In this document: positions 53,778 to 63,887 of the stretch, one piece after another | Layout of the letters: every line of letters starts with the position of its first letter | Numbering within the stretch: position 1 is the stretch's first letter | Source: Shewanella sp. UCD-KL21 | GTDB lineage: Bacteria > Pseudomonadota > Gammaproteobacteria > Enterobacterales > Shewanellaceae | Assembly (NCBI RefSeq): GCF_001957135.1 | Contig: NZ_MPHK01000002.1 | Coordinates: 279,463 to 343,462 of the forward strand | DNA length: 64,000 bases | Direction: 5' to 3' | Position numbers and translations under genes: made by a program | Notes under the pieces: generated by a model | What the model saw: the letters and a program-made list of their open reading frames with translations, nothing else | Databases searched by the model: none | Told to the model about the DNA's origin: nothing

Positions 53778-56086
53778 GCAATCAATCAACTTCTGTGATG
53801 TCAAAGCCTGAGCCAACAAACGTTGCATCAGTAAAAAGCATGCGCATCGCCTTAAAACTGATTGCCAATGATGCTGCATCATTGGCGCAAGCTGCTAATG
53901 GAGCTAATGGTTCCTTGCATGTAAATAACAATGCATTTGCTGCTATCAAACCTTGTTCATTGGCTGAAACATTAGGCGCTACAGCCATCCCGCTTGAAAT
54001 TGATGTATCGTCATTAGATGGCACATCAAATACCGCCACAAACTTAAACATGAGTTTTCGCGACTATTTAGCTCAAGCGATTGAACGTATTGAGCAACAA
54101 CAAACGGTATTGCTAAGCCATCCAGCTTTGCCATACCGCTTGTTAATGATGCCTGTAATTGTTGCAGCAAAACATCGGTGTCATCCCCATGCCTATTTAA
54201 CCGGTATGGGTGAAGGCCACGAGTTATCAGACGCAGTGCAACAAGCACTAACTCAAGCCAAACGGGCTCATGTTAGTCCAACTCAAATCGATGCGACTCA
54301 TTGCACTAGCTATAAAGATAAGTTTTTTGAACTGATTCAGTTGATTGGCCACCTTGCGACTCGTAGCTTGCCAACAACGAATGACAGTGAGAATAACAGT
54401 ACGAATAAACAGTATTGGTTTAGTGAGATGCACCAAAGCCGTGTGGCCAGTTTCAATTTTATTGAAGCTGAGCTGCAACACGCGGTGGTATTCGTTCAGG
54501 GAACTGAACTTGGTGAGGCAAGCTCATTACTGGATAACACTAGATTGTTTTTCCCAATATCTGCCAGCACAGTCTCAGGTATACAGCTGCAATTGACGCA
54601 GTTAAAAAGCCAGCTAAACGCTATTGTTGCTGTTATGACGAACCCAGCTGCCAATACCAGTGCAGCAACCAATGTGAACCACAGTGCGCTGTTAGCACTG
54701 ATGTTGAACAATCTAAACGAATTTGATCACCAAGCAGGTAAAGCTGCGGTGATCATGGCCAATTCAATTGACACTGCATGCAGCGAGATTGAAGCCATGT
54801 TGGCGATGCTTAGCTCATCGACAATTAGCTCATCAACAAATAGCTCTACAACCTCAGAAAGTTATTCATCGGAAGTTGAATACAAGACCCCATCAGGTAG
54901 TTGTTTGGTGCTTACGGCCAATGAGCCGTTGGGTGCGAATGGTCTTTGTTTCGTCTACCCTGGTGTTGGCACAGTTTACCCACAGATGTTCAGCCAACTG
55001 CCCCGCTTCTTCCCTGATTTATATGCTCAGCTAGAACGTGATGGTGATGTAAAAGCCATGCTTCAAGCTGATAGCATTTATGCTGACAACGCTAAAGTCA
55101 CTGATATGAGTTTGGGTGAACTGGCAATTGCGGGTGTCGGTGCAAGTTATATCTTAACCAAAGTGCTGACCGAATATTTTAACGTTAAGCCTGACTTTGC
55201 CATGGGTTACTCCATGGGCGAAGCGTCTATGTGGGCAAGCCTTGGCGTGTGGAAGCAACCCCATAGTATGATTGAGGCAACTCAAACCAGTTCTATTTTT
55301 ACGACTGATATTTCAGGTCGTTTAGATTGTGTGCGCAAGGCATGGCAACTTAATCAAACCGAAGATATTGTGTGGAATAGTTTTGTGGTTAGAGCAACAC
55401 CAGTCGATATTGCAGCGGTATTATCACAATACCCTCGTTGTTACCTCGCTATCATTCAGGGTGATACTTGCGTGCTGGCAGGATGTGAAGCCAGCTGTAA
55501 AGCGCTGCTAAAACAAATAGGCAAACGCGGCATCGCAGCAAACCGCGTTACCGCAATGCATACTGCGCCAGCCATGCTAATTCATCGCGAAGTGGCCCAG
55601 TTTTATCAACAAGCACTTCATGAAAGTCAGCAGCTTGAACAAACTGCACAGATAAAATTTATCAGCGCAGCAAGTTCACAACCGATTAAACTCAGCAGCC
55701 TTGATATTGCAACCTCAATCGCTGACACCTTTTGTCAGCCGCTTAACTTTACTGAGTTGGTTAACAACGCACGTAAATTAGGCGCGAGACTTTTTGTTGA
55801 AATCGGTGCAGACAGACAAACAACCACCTTGATTGATAAAATTGCTCGCACAAGTCCAACAGTTTCAGAGCCTTGCCAAGCCATTGCTGTCAATGCCAAA
55901 GGTGGAGACGATCAAACTGCGCTGCTTAAATGTATTGCCCAGCTTATCAGTCACAAAGCACCAGTTTCATTTACCTGCCTAACACAAGGGTTAGCGAATT
56001 TGTTGGCTAGCACACTTAAGTTTGAAGCTAACAATCATCAAGCGGATGCTACTTTAGCCCCACAATTAGAAGGAGAACAATCTTGA
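53774..56086 (+). CDS. pfaB: PfaB: polyunsaturated fatty acid synthase acyltransferase subunit
   Basis: The 770-aa protein begins at GTG 53774, overlapping the pfaA stop (GTGA), with CAGGAG just upstream. The acyltransferase domain occupies the C-terminal half: LCFVYPGVGTVYPQMFSQLP, then GYSMGEASMW with nucleophile Ser480, and AMHTAPAM with the His region. The N-terminal half is poorly conserved, and no active KS cysteine motif is visible. PfaB influences which final PUFA is made. Several Ser/Thr/Asn-rich runs (residues about 345-370) look like flexible linkers. It is coupled on both sides to pfaA and pfaC. Confidence 0.95.
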   Translation: MSNQSTSVMSKPEPTNVASVKSMRIALKLIANDAASLAQAANGANGSLHVNNNAFAAIKPCSLAETLGATAIPLEIDVSSLDGTSNTATNLNMSFRDYLAQAIERIEQQQTVLLSHPALPYRLLMMPVIVAAKHRCHPHAYLTGMGEGHELSDAVQQALTQAKRAHVSPTQIDATHCTSYKDKFFELIQLIGHLATRSLPTTNDSENNSTNKQYWFSEMHQSRVASFNFIEAELQHAVVFVQGTELGEASSLLDNTRLFFPISASTVSGIQLQLTQLKSQLNAIVAVMTNPAANTSAATNVNHSALLALMLNNLNEFDHQAGKAAVIMANSIDTACSEIEAMLAMLSSSTISSSTNSSTTSESYSSEVEYKTPSGSCLVLTANEPLGANGLCFVYPGVGTVYPQMFSQLPRFFPDLYAQLERDGDVKAMLQADSIYADNAKVTDMSLGELAIAGVGASYILTKVLTEYFNVKPDFAMGYSMGEASMWASLGVWKQPHSMIEATQTSSIFTTDISGRLDCVRKAWQLNQTEDIVWNSFVVRATPVDIAAVLSQYPRCYLAIIQGDTCVLAGCEASCKALLKQIGKRGIAANRVTAMHTAPAMLIHREVAQFYQQALHESQQLEQTAQIKFISAASSQPIKLSSLDIATSIADTFCQPLNFTELVNNARKLGARLFVEIGADRQTTTLIDKIARTSPTVSEPCQAIAVNAKGGDDQTALLKCIAQLISHKAPVSFTCLTQGLANLLASTLKFEANNHQADATLAPQLEGEQS

Positions 56087-59000
56087 GTTCTCAATCGAAA
56101 ACAAGCAATAACAGCGTACCAAAAATCGCAGTTGTCGGTTTAGCCACCCAATACCCTGACGCAGACACGCCCGTTAAATTTTGGCAAAACCTGCTGGATA
56201 AAAAAGATTCTCGCAGCACCATTAGCAGTCAAAAGCTGAATGCTAACCCGGCCGATTATCAGGGTGTACAAGGTGAATCAGACCGCTTTTATTGCGACAA
56301 AGGTGGCTACATTCAAAACTTCAGCTTTAATGCTGAAGGTTACCGCATTCCAGCGCAACAATTTAACGGTTTAGACGACAGCTTTTTATGGGCGACCGAT
56401 ACTGCCCGTAAAGCCCTTGTTGATGCGGGTGTGGATATTAATAACGCTGAGCACAATCCAACCCTTAATCGCACTGGTATTGTCATGGGGACTTTGTCGT
56501 TCCCTACAGCAAAATCAAATGAATTATTTGTACCGCTATATCACAGCGCAGTTGAAAAAGCCTTGCAGCATAAATTGCAGCAACCCAACTTCAACTTACA
56601 ATCATTTGATAATGATGGATTTAACCAACAATCAGTCCCAGCATCACTGTCAAACGGGGCCATTGCTCATAACGCTTCAAAACTGGTTGCTGATGCACTG
56701 GGTTTAGGCGCCGCGCAATTAAGCCTTGATGCAGCCTGTGCGAGTTCAGTTTACTCATTAAAACTTGCCTGTGATTACTTACATACTGGCAAAGCTGACA
56801 TGATGTTAGCTGGCGCGGTATCAGGTGCTGACCCATTCTTTATTAATATGGGTTTTTCAATATTCCACGCTTACCCAGATCATGGTATTTCAGCGCCTTT
56901 TGATAGTAATTCTAAAGGCCTGTTCGCTGGTGAAGGTGCTGGCGTATTAGTACTAAAACGTCTTGAAGATGCTGAACGTGATGGTGACCATATATACGCA
57001 TTAGTGAGCGGTATTGGACTATCTAATGACGGTAAAGGCCAATTTGTATTAAGCCCAAATAGCGACGGCCAAGTAAAAGCCTTTGAACGTGCTTATGCCG
57101 ATGCGGCGATGCATGATGAAAGCTTTGGCCCTGCCAACATTGAAGTGATTGAGTGCCATGCAACGGGAACGCCACTAGGTGATAAAGTTGAACTGACCTC
57201 AATGGAACGCTTCTTTGAAGATAAGCTTAACGGTACTAATACGCCGTTAATTGGCTCAGCTAAATCGAATCTAGGTCACTTATTAACGGCTGCCGGTATG
57301 CCTGGGATCATGAAAATGATTTTTGCCATGCGCCAAGGCGTGTTACCACCGAGTATCAATGTCAGCGCACCAATCAACTCACCAAACAGTACTTTTGGTA
57401 AAACTAACTTGCCAAGTGATGTATTGCCTTGGCCAGACAAAGCGGGAAATAATGCCCGTCATGCGGGAGTCTCGGTATTTGGCTTTGGTGGTTGTAATGC
57501 ACATTTGTTAATTGAGTCTTATCAAGGTAAAACTCAATCCGCTAGTACGACAACTAATACTGCAAAGGCTCATGCTTCTACAGCTCAGTCTTCTGCAACT
57601 CACCCATCTACAATCAACGCCCAAGCGCCAATGCATATTACCGGTATGGCGGCTCACTTTGGGCCACTATCAAGCATTAATGCCTTTGCTAAAGCGATTG
57701 ACGCTAAACAATCGGCATTTACAGCCCTGCCTGAAAAACGCTGGAAAGGCTTAGATAAACACCCAGAATTATTATCACAGTTTGGTATTAACCTTGAAGG
57801 TTCAGCCGCCCCAAAAGGTGCCTACATCAATCAGTTTGATTTTGACTTCTTACGCTTCAAAGTACCGCCAAATGAAGATGACCGCTTAATCTCGCAACAA
57901 CTGCTATTAATGAAAGTCGCAGATGAAGCCATTCATGACGCCAAGCTTGAATCTGGCAGTAAGGTTGCTGTGCTAGTCGCCATGGAAACGGAGCTTGAAT
58001 TACATCAATTCCGTGGCCGCGTTAACTTGCATACCCAAATTGCAGCCAGTCTTAAAGCGCATGGCGTTAACTTGTCAGAGTCTGAATACCAAGCACTTGA
58101 AACTATTGCGATGGATAGCGTGTTAGATGCGGCGAAGTTAAATCAATATACCAGTTTCATTGGTAATATTATGGCATCGCGCATCTCATCACTATGGGAC
58201 TTCAATGGCCCTGCTTTCACTATTTCAGCAGGTGAGCAGTCAGTTAACCGCTGTATTGATGTGGCGCAAAATCTACTGGCTATGGAGTCTCGCCAAGAGC
58301 CTTTGGATGCAGTGATTATTGCTGCAGTAGACTTATCAGGTAGCATTGAGAATATCGTCCTTAAAACAGCCTCGCTTGCTCAAGCTGGTGCCAGTGCTCA
58401 CTTAAGTTCAAGTGCTCAGTCAAGTCAGTCGTTATCAATTGGTGAAGGTGCTGGCGCAATCGTATTGCAAGCCGCTACAGCAAACGCTTCCAATGTAGAT
58501 TTGATTCATCAAGCCCTTGGCGCGCTTTCTGATCAAGATATGGCTGATGAAGGTACAAGTGAATCTGGCTTTGCTGGCAGTTACGGCACCATTGAAAGCC
58601 TTGAATTTGGTTACAGCGAACAAGTCGGCTCAATCGCTGATACCTTGCTGACTCAAACAGGGTTAACTAGTGCTGATATTCAATTGCTTGAATTAAACCA
58701 AGCGCCTGATTTTTTAAACGCTTCAAGCATCAAGGCTTCGCAAGCCTTATCGCAGTTGTTTAGCCAGTCGCAAAACACTACTGCTCAGTCTTGTATTGGC
58801 CATACCTTTGCTGCATCAGGGATCGCCAGTTTATTACATGGTTTATTAGCACTACCTAAGCCTTTTGCTCTAAATAATGCAGCTGCGCCTCAACATGCCA
58901 TCATAGCCACATTGAGTGAAAACCAATGTTCACAGCTTTTGCTAAGTCAATCATCAGAGCAACAATGTGCTAGTCAGCAACGATTAGATATTGATATTCA

Positions 59001-62000
59001 GCAGCAAACCGCCAAGAAGCTCAGCTTAGTTAAGCAAGTTAGCCTTGGTGGCCGCGATATCTACCAACATATTGTCGATGCGCCACTCGCTGAGATTAAT
59101 AGCATCCGCGCTAAAACAGCCCAAATAACACCCGTAGCGTCAACTGCTATCACAGCAATGGCGAGCCGAGGACATTTTGAAGCACCTCAAATGAGTGAGC
59201 GTCAAAATGCTTCAACGACTAAACAAGCGATGGTGAATTCACCATCAACAATAATAGAGTCCCCTATGCCGTTTTCAGATCGTTCTACCCAGTTCAGTCC
59301 AGCTAAACAGGGATCTGCGTCTCCAGTGCAAACACCTTCGCTTGCACAAGCTCAGACTCAAGCACAAGTTCCGCCTGCACATCTCACTGCTTTTGAACAA
59401 AACCAGTGGTTAGCACATCAAGCGCAACTGGCATTCTTAAAAAGCCGTAATGAAGGTTTAAAAGTGGCTGATGAACTGCTAAAACAGCAACTTGCGCAGG
59501 CCAATGGTCAGTCGTACGCTTTACCAGTACAAAGCGCCCCGACTCAAGCAGTAAACGTGCTAGCTCAGCCAGTTGCAGCGATACTGCGTCCAAATCACGC
59601 CAGTGTGCCACCATACACAGCGCCAGTTCCAGCTGATAAGCCCTGCATCTGGAATTATGCTGATTTAGTTGAATACGCTGAAGGTGATATCGCCAACGTA
59701 TTTGGCCCTGATTACGCTGTGATTGATAACTACTCTCGCCGCGTACGCCTGCCAACCACTGATTACTTATTGGTATCACGGGTGACTAAATTAGATGCCA
59801 CCATGAATCAATATAAGCCATGCTCTATGACCACTGAATATGACATCCCAGTTGATGCGCCATATTTAGTTGATGGCCAAATACCTTGGGCTGTGGCGGT
59901 TGAATCAGGTCAATGTGACTTAATGCTGATTAGTTACTTGGGCATTGATTTTGAAAACAAAGGTGAGCGCGTTTATCGATTACTTGATTGTACGCTGACC
60001 TTTTTAGACGACTTACCACGTGGTGGCGACACCCTGCGTTATGACATCAAGATTAATAACTTCGCTAAAAATGGCGACACCTTATTATTCTTCTTCTCTT
60101 ACGAGTGTTTTGTTGGCGATAAGATGATCCTGAAAATGGACGGCGGCTGTGCAGGCTTCTTTACTGATCAAGAATTGGATGATGGTAAAGGCGTTATTCG
60201 CACCGAAGATGAGATAAAACTGCGTGAAGATGCGTTTAACAATCCAAATAAGCCACGTTTTGAGCCATTGTTGCATTGCGCTCAAACCCAGTTTGATTAT
60301 GGTCAAATCCATCACTTACTGCACGCCGATATCGGCGCTTGTTTTGCTGGTGAGCATCAAAATCATCAACTGGCTTCAGGTAAGCAAGATTCATTATGCT
60401 TCGCCTCTGAAAAATTCTTAATGATTGAGCAAGTTGGCAATCTAGATGTTCATGGCGGCGCATGGGGCTTAGGCTTCATCGAAGGTCATAAAACATTAGC
60501 GCCTGATCACTGGTACTTCCCTTGTCATTTTAAGGGCGACCAAGTGATGGCAGGATCCTTAATGGCGGAAGGTTGTGGCCAGTTACTGCAGTTCTTCATG
60601 CTGCATATTGGTATGCACACCTTGGTTGAAAATGGTCGTTTCCAACCACTTGAAAATGCGTCGCAAAAAGTGCGTTGTCGTGGTCAAGTTCTGCCACAAC
60701 ACGGTGAGTTAACTTACCGCATGGAAGTGACTGAGATTGGTATTCACCCTCGCCCATATGCTAAAGCCAACATTGATATTTTGCTTAACGGCAAAGCGGT
60801 GGTTGATTTCCAAAATCTGGGGGTGATGATCAAAGAAGAAAGCGAATGTACTCGCTTTATTGCAGATACTGACGCCGCAATGCTAAGCACCAATACCGCA
60901 GGTGCAAACAAGAGCCCTGCAGCGAATAAACCAACCGGCCAAGCCAGCATTAATGCACCGCTAATGGCACAAATTCCAGATTTAACGGCCCCAACCAATA
61001 AAGGCGTTATTCCGCTACAACATGTTGAAGCGCCGCTTATTCCTGATTACCCAAATCGTACTCCTGATACGCTACCGTTTACGGCGTACCACATGTTCGA
61101 ATTTGCCACCGGCAACATTGAAAACTGTTTCGGCCCAGACTTCAGTATTTACCGTGGCTTTATCCCACCGCGTACTCCCTGTGGTGATTTACAGCTAACA
61201 ACCCGTATTGTTGAAATTGAAGGCAAACGTGGCGAATTGAAAAAACCGTCATCGTGTATCGCTGAATACGAAGTGCCAGCAGATGCATGGTACTTTACTA
61301 AAAACAGCCATGCTTCAGTGATGCCTTACTCGGTATTAATGGAAATTTCTCTGCAACCTAACGGCTTTATCTCTGGCTACATGGGCACCACATTAGGTTT
61401 CCCAGGTGAAGAATTATTTTTCCGTAACCTAGATGGTAGCGGCGAGCTATTACGTGATGTCGATTTGCGCGGTAAAACTATCGTCAATGACTCACGCTTA
61501 CTGTCAACGGTCATCGCAGGTAGCAATATTATTCAAAGTTTTACCTTTGAACTAAGTGTTGATAACGAGCCGTTTTATAAAGGCAGCGCGGTATTTGGTT
61601 ACTTTAAAGGCGACGCCCTTAAAAACCAATTAGGTATTGATAACGGCCGTATTACCCATCCTTGGCATATTGATAATAATGTCGCCGCTGATATTACTGT
61701 AGACTTGCTCGATAAGCAGTCTCGCGTATTCCACGCGCCAGCTAACCAGCCACATTATTGCCTTGCAGGCGGTCAACTTAACTTTATCGACAAAGCTGAA
61801 ATCGTTGATAAAGGCGGTAAGAATGGTCTAGGTTACCTATCGGGTTCTCGCACCATTGACCCAAGTGATTGGTTCTTCCAGTTCCATTTCCATCAAGATC
61901 CGGTCATGCCAGGCTCATTAGGCGTTGAAGCCATTATCGAGTTAATGCAAACTTACGCCATCAGTAAAGACTTAGGCAAAGGTTTCACTAACCCTAAGTT

Positions 62001-62202
62001 TGGCCAGATTTTATCTGACATAAAGTGGAAGTACCGCGGTCAAATAAACCCGCTGAACAAGCAAATGTCATTAGACGTACACATCAGCGCCGTGAAAGAT
62101 GAAAACGGCAAGCGCATCATTATTGGTGACGCAAACTTAAGCAAAGATGGCTTAAGAATTTACGAAGTAAAAGATATCGCAATCTGTATCGAAGAGGCGT
62201 AA
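56083..62202 (+). CDS. pfaC: PfaC: polyunsaturated fatty acid synthase subunit (KS-CLF-DH-DH)
   Basis: The 2039-aa protein begins at TTG 56083 inside the pfaB stop (TTGA), with AGAAGGAG upstream. KS spans about 10-465 (Cys219 in DAACASS; His in ECHATGT and SAKSNLGHLL). A chain-length-factor domain spans about 515-930, where the KS cysteine is replaced (TISAGEQS around Gly717). A Gln-rich linker follows. Two FabA-type dehydratases, each a double hot-dog, come next: DH1 has His1482 in PCHFKGDQVMAGS and DH2 has His1935 in FHFHQDPVMPGS, both with Glu in place of the FabA Asp. The DHs dehydrate and isomerise to place cis double bonds. Confidence 0.97.
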   Translation: MSSQSKTSNNSVPKIAVVGLATQYPDADTPVKFWQNLLDKKDSRSTISSQKLNANPADYQGVQGESDRFYCDKGGYIQNFSFNAEGYRIPAQQFNGLDDSFLWATDTARKALVDAGVDINNAEHNPTLNRTGIVMGTLSFPTAKSNELFVPLYHSAVEKALQHKLQQPNFNLQSFDNDGFNQQSVPASLSNGAIAHNASKLVADALGLGAAQLSLDAACASSVYSLKLACDYLHTGKADMMLAGAVSGADPFFINMGFSIFHAYPDHGISAPFDSNSKGLFAGEGAGVLVLKRLEDAERDGDHIYALVSGIGLSNDGKGQFVLSPNSDGQVKAFERAYADAAMHDESFGPANIEVIECHATGTPLGDKVELTSMERFFEDKLNGTNTPLIGSAKSNLGHLLTAAGMPGIMKMIFAMRQGVLPPSINVSAPINSPNSTFGKTNLPSDVLPWPDKAGNNARHAGVSVFGFGGCNAHLLIESYQGKTQSASTTTNTAKAHASTAQSSATHPSTINAQAPMHITGMAAHFGPLSSINAFAKAIDAKQSAFTALPEKRWKGLDKHPELLSQFGINLEGSAAPKGAYINQFDFDFLRFKVPPNEDDRLISQQLLLMKVADEAIHDAKLESGSKVAVLVAMETELELHQFRGRVNLHTQIAASLKAHGVNLSESEYQALETIAMDSVLDAAKLNQYTSFIGNIMASRISSLWDFNGPAFTISAGEQSVNRCIDVAQNLLAMESRQEPLDAVIIAAVDLSGSIENIVLKTASLAQAGASAHLSSSAQSSQSLSIGEGAGAIVLQAATANASNVDLIHQALGALSDQDMADEGTSESGFAGSYGTIESLEFGYSEQVGSIADTLLTQTGLTSADIQLLELNQAPDFLNASSIKASQALSQLFSQSQNTTAQSCIGHTFAASGIASLLHGLLALPKPFALNNAAAPQHAIIATLSENQCSQLLLSQSSEQQCASQQRLDIDIQQQTAKKLSLVKQVSLGGRDIYQHIVDAPLAEINSIRAKTAQITPVASTAITAMASRGHFEAPQMSERQNASTTKQAMVNSPSTIIESPMPFSDRSTQFSPAKQGSASPVQTPSLAQAQTQAQVPPAHLTAFEQNQWLAHQAQLAFLKSRNEGLKVADELLKQQLAQANGQSYALPVQSAPTQAVNVLAQPVAAILRPNHASVPPYTAPVPADKPCIWNYADLVEYAEGDIANVFGPDYAVIDNYSRRVRLPTTDYLLVSRVTKLDATMNQYKPCSMTTEYDIPVDAPYLVDGQIPWAVAVESGQCDLMLISYLGIDFENKGERVYRLLDCTLTFLDDLPRGGDTLRYDIKINNFAKNGDTLLFFFSYECFVGDKMILKMDGGCAGFFTDQELDDGKGVIRTEDEIKLREDAFNNPNKPRFEPLLHCAQTQFDYGQIHHLLHADIGACFAGEHQNHQLASGKQDSLCFASEKFLMIEQVGNLDVHGGAWGLGFIEGHKTLAPDHWYFPCHFKGDQVMAGSLMAEGCGQLLQFFMLHIGMHTLVENGRFQPLENASQKVRCRGQVLPQHGELTYRMEVTEIGIHPRPYAKANIDILLNGKAVVDFQNLGVMIKEESECTRFIADTDAAMLSTNTAGANKSPAANKPTGQASINAPLMAQIPDLTAPTNKGVIPLQHVEAPLIPDYPNRTPDTLPFTAYHMFEFATGNIENCFGPDFSIYRGFIPPRTPCGDLQLTTRIVEIEGKRGELKKPSSCIAEYEVPADAWYFTKNSHASVMPYSVLMEISLQPNGFISGYMGTTLGFPGEELFFRNLDGSGELLRDVDLRGKTIVNDSRLLSTVIAGSNIIQSFTFELSVDNEPFYKGSAVFGYFKGDALKNQLGIDNGRITHPWHIDNNVAADITVDLLDKQSRVFHAPANQPHYCLAGGQLNFIDKAEIVDKGGKNGLGYLSGSRTIDPSDWFFQFHFHQDPVMPGSLGVEAIIELMQTYAISKDLGKGFTNPKFGQILSDIKWKYRGQINPLNKQMSLDVHISAVKDENGKRIIIGDANLSKDGLRIYEVKDIAICIEEA

Positions 62203-62211
62203 GGATTAATA

Positions 62212-63840
62212 ATGACAATTAGCACTCAAAACGAAAAGCTATCTCCATGGCCTTGGCAAGTTGCCCCAAGTGATGCCAGCTTTGACCCTGCCGCTATCGG
62301 TAATAAATTAAAAGAGCTTTCTCAAGCCTGTTACTTGGTGAGCCATGCAGAAAAAGGCTTAGGGGTTTCTCAAAACGCACAAGTCGTCACCGAAAGCATT
62401 AGCAGTAGCCAAGACTTACCCGTGAGTGCATTTGCACCAGCACTTGGCACTCAGAGCTTAGGAGATAGTAATTTCCGCCGTGTACATGGCGTAAAATACG
62501 CTTACTACGCTGGCGCAATGGCTAACGGTATTTCATCTGAAGAATTAGTTATCGCACTCGGTCAAGCAGGCATCTTATGCTCGTTTGGCGCTGCGGGCCT
62601 AATTCCTTCACGGGTAGAGCAAGCCATTAATCGTATTCAAGCGGCGCTGCCAAACGGCCCATACATGTTTAACTTAATTCACAGCCCAAGCGAGCCAGCA
62701 CTGGAACGTGGTAGCGTTGAGTTATTCTTAAAGCATAAAGTGCGCACCGTTGAAGCATCAGCTTTCCTAGGTTTAACACCGCAAATTGTTTACTACCGCG
62801 CGGCAGGTTTAAGCCGTGATGCTAGCGGCGATGTAGTTGTTGCTAACAAAGTTATCGCCAAAGTGAGCCGCACCGAAGTGGCGATTAAGTTCATGCAACC
62901 TGCGCCAGTTAAAATACTGCAAAAATTGGTTGATGAAGACTTAATCACTGCAGAGCAAATGGAGCTAGCTCAGCTTGTTCCTATGGCTGATGATATTACT
63001 GCAGAAGCTGACTCAGGCGGTCATACCGATAACCGACCTTTAGTGACTTTACTGCCGACTATCTTGGCCTTAAAAGACAAGGTACAAGCTGAATATAACT
63101 ACAACCCACCTATTCGTGTTGGTTGTGGTGGCGGTGTGGGCACACCCGATGCCGCACTGGCGACATTTAATATGGGCGCAGCTTATATTGTTACCGGCTC
63201 TATCAACCAAGCGTGTGTTGAAGCTGGCGCCAGTGAACATACTCGTAAACTGCTTGCCACCACAGAAATGGCTGACGTGACCATGGCACCTGCTGCTGAC
63301 ATGTTCGAAATGGGCGTGAAACTGCAAGTGGTTAAACGTGGCACCCTATTCCCGATGCGCGCCAATAAGCTATACGAGATTTATACCCGTTATGAATCAA
63401 TCGAAGCGATTCCAGCTGAAGAACGTGAAAAACTTGAAAAACAAGTGTTCCGTTCAAGCCTTGATGAGATTTGGGCAGGGACAGTGGCGCACTTTAACGA
63501 ACGTGATCCTAAGCAAATCGAGCGTGCACAAGGTAATCCTAAGCGTAAAATGGCGCTTATTTTCCGTTGGTATCTTGGCCTTTCAAGTCGCTGGTCGAAT
63601 TCAGGTGAAGTTGGCCGTGAAATGGATTACCAAATTTGGGCAGGTCCTGCACTTGGCGCGTTCAACGAATGGGCAAAAGGCAGCTATTTAGATGATTATA
63701 CCCAGCGAAATGCGGTAGACTTAGCAAAACACTTGATGCACGGCGCAGCTTATCAAGCACGTATTAATCTACTGACCGCCCAAGGCGTAGCAATACCAGT
63801 AGCATTACAACGTTGGAGCCCGCTTGATCAGGTTAAGTGA
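62212..63840 (+). CDS. pfaD: PfaD: FMN-dependent enoyl reductase of PUFA synthase
   Basis: The 542-aa protein is of the nitronate-monooxygenase-like TIM-barrel family. Near residues 90-130 lie RVHGVKYAYYAGAMANGISS and ILCSFGAAGLIPSRVEQAIN. FMN-phosphate binding is at RVGCGGGVGTPDAALATFNM then GAAYIVTGSINQAC. It reduces the enoyl intermediate in the saturating cycles of EPA synthesis. It starts at ATG with TAAGGATT upstream, 9 bp after the pfaC stop, and is the only pfa junction without an overlap. Confidence 0.96.
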   Translation: MTISTQNEKLSPWPWQVAPSDASFDPAAIGNKLKELSQACYLVSHAEKGLGVSQNAQVVTESISSSQDLPVSAFAPALGTQSLGDSNFRRVHGVKYAYYAGAMANGISSEELVIALGQAGILCSFGAAGLIPSRVEQAINRIQAALPNGPYMFNLIHSPSEPALERGSVELFLKHKVRTVEASAFLGLTPQIVYYRAAGLSRDASGDVVVANKVIAKVSRTEVAIKFMQPAPVKILQKLVDEDLITAEQMELAQLVPMADDITAEADSGGHTDNRPLVTLLPTILALKDKVQAEYNYNPPIRVGCGGGVGTPDAALATFNMGAAYIVTGSINQACVEAGASEHTRKLLATTEMADVTMAPAADMFEMGVKLQVVKRGTLFPMRANKLYEIYTRYESIEAIPAEEREKLEKQVFRSSLDEIWAGTVAHFNERDPKQIERAQGNPKRKMALIFRWYLGLSSRWSNSGEVGREMDYQIWAGPALGAFNEWAKGSYLDDYTQRNAVDLAKHLMHGAAYQARINLLTAQGVAIPVALQRWSPLDQVK

Positions 63841-63887
63841 TTAAGTGCTGTAATCAAGCTAAGACAATTTTCATATAGGTAGCGGTA

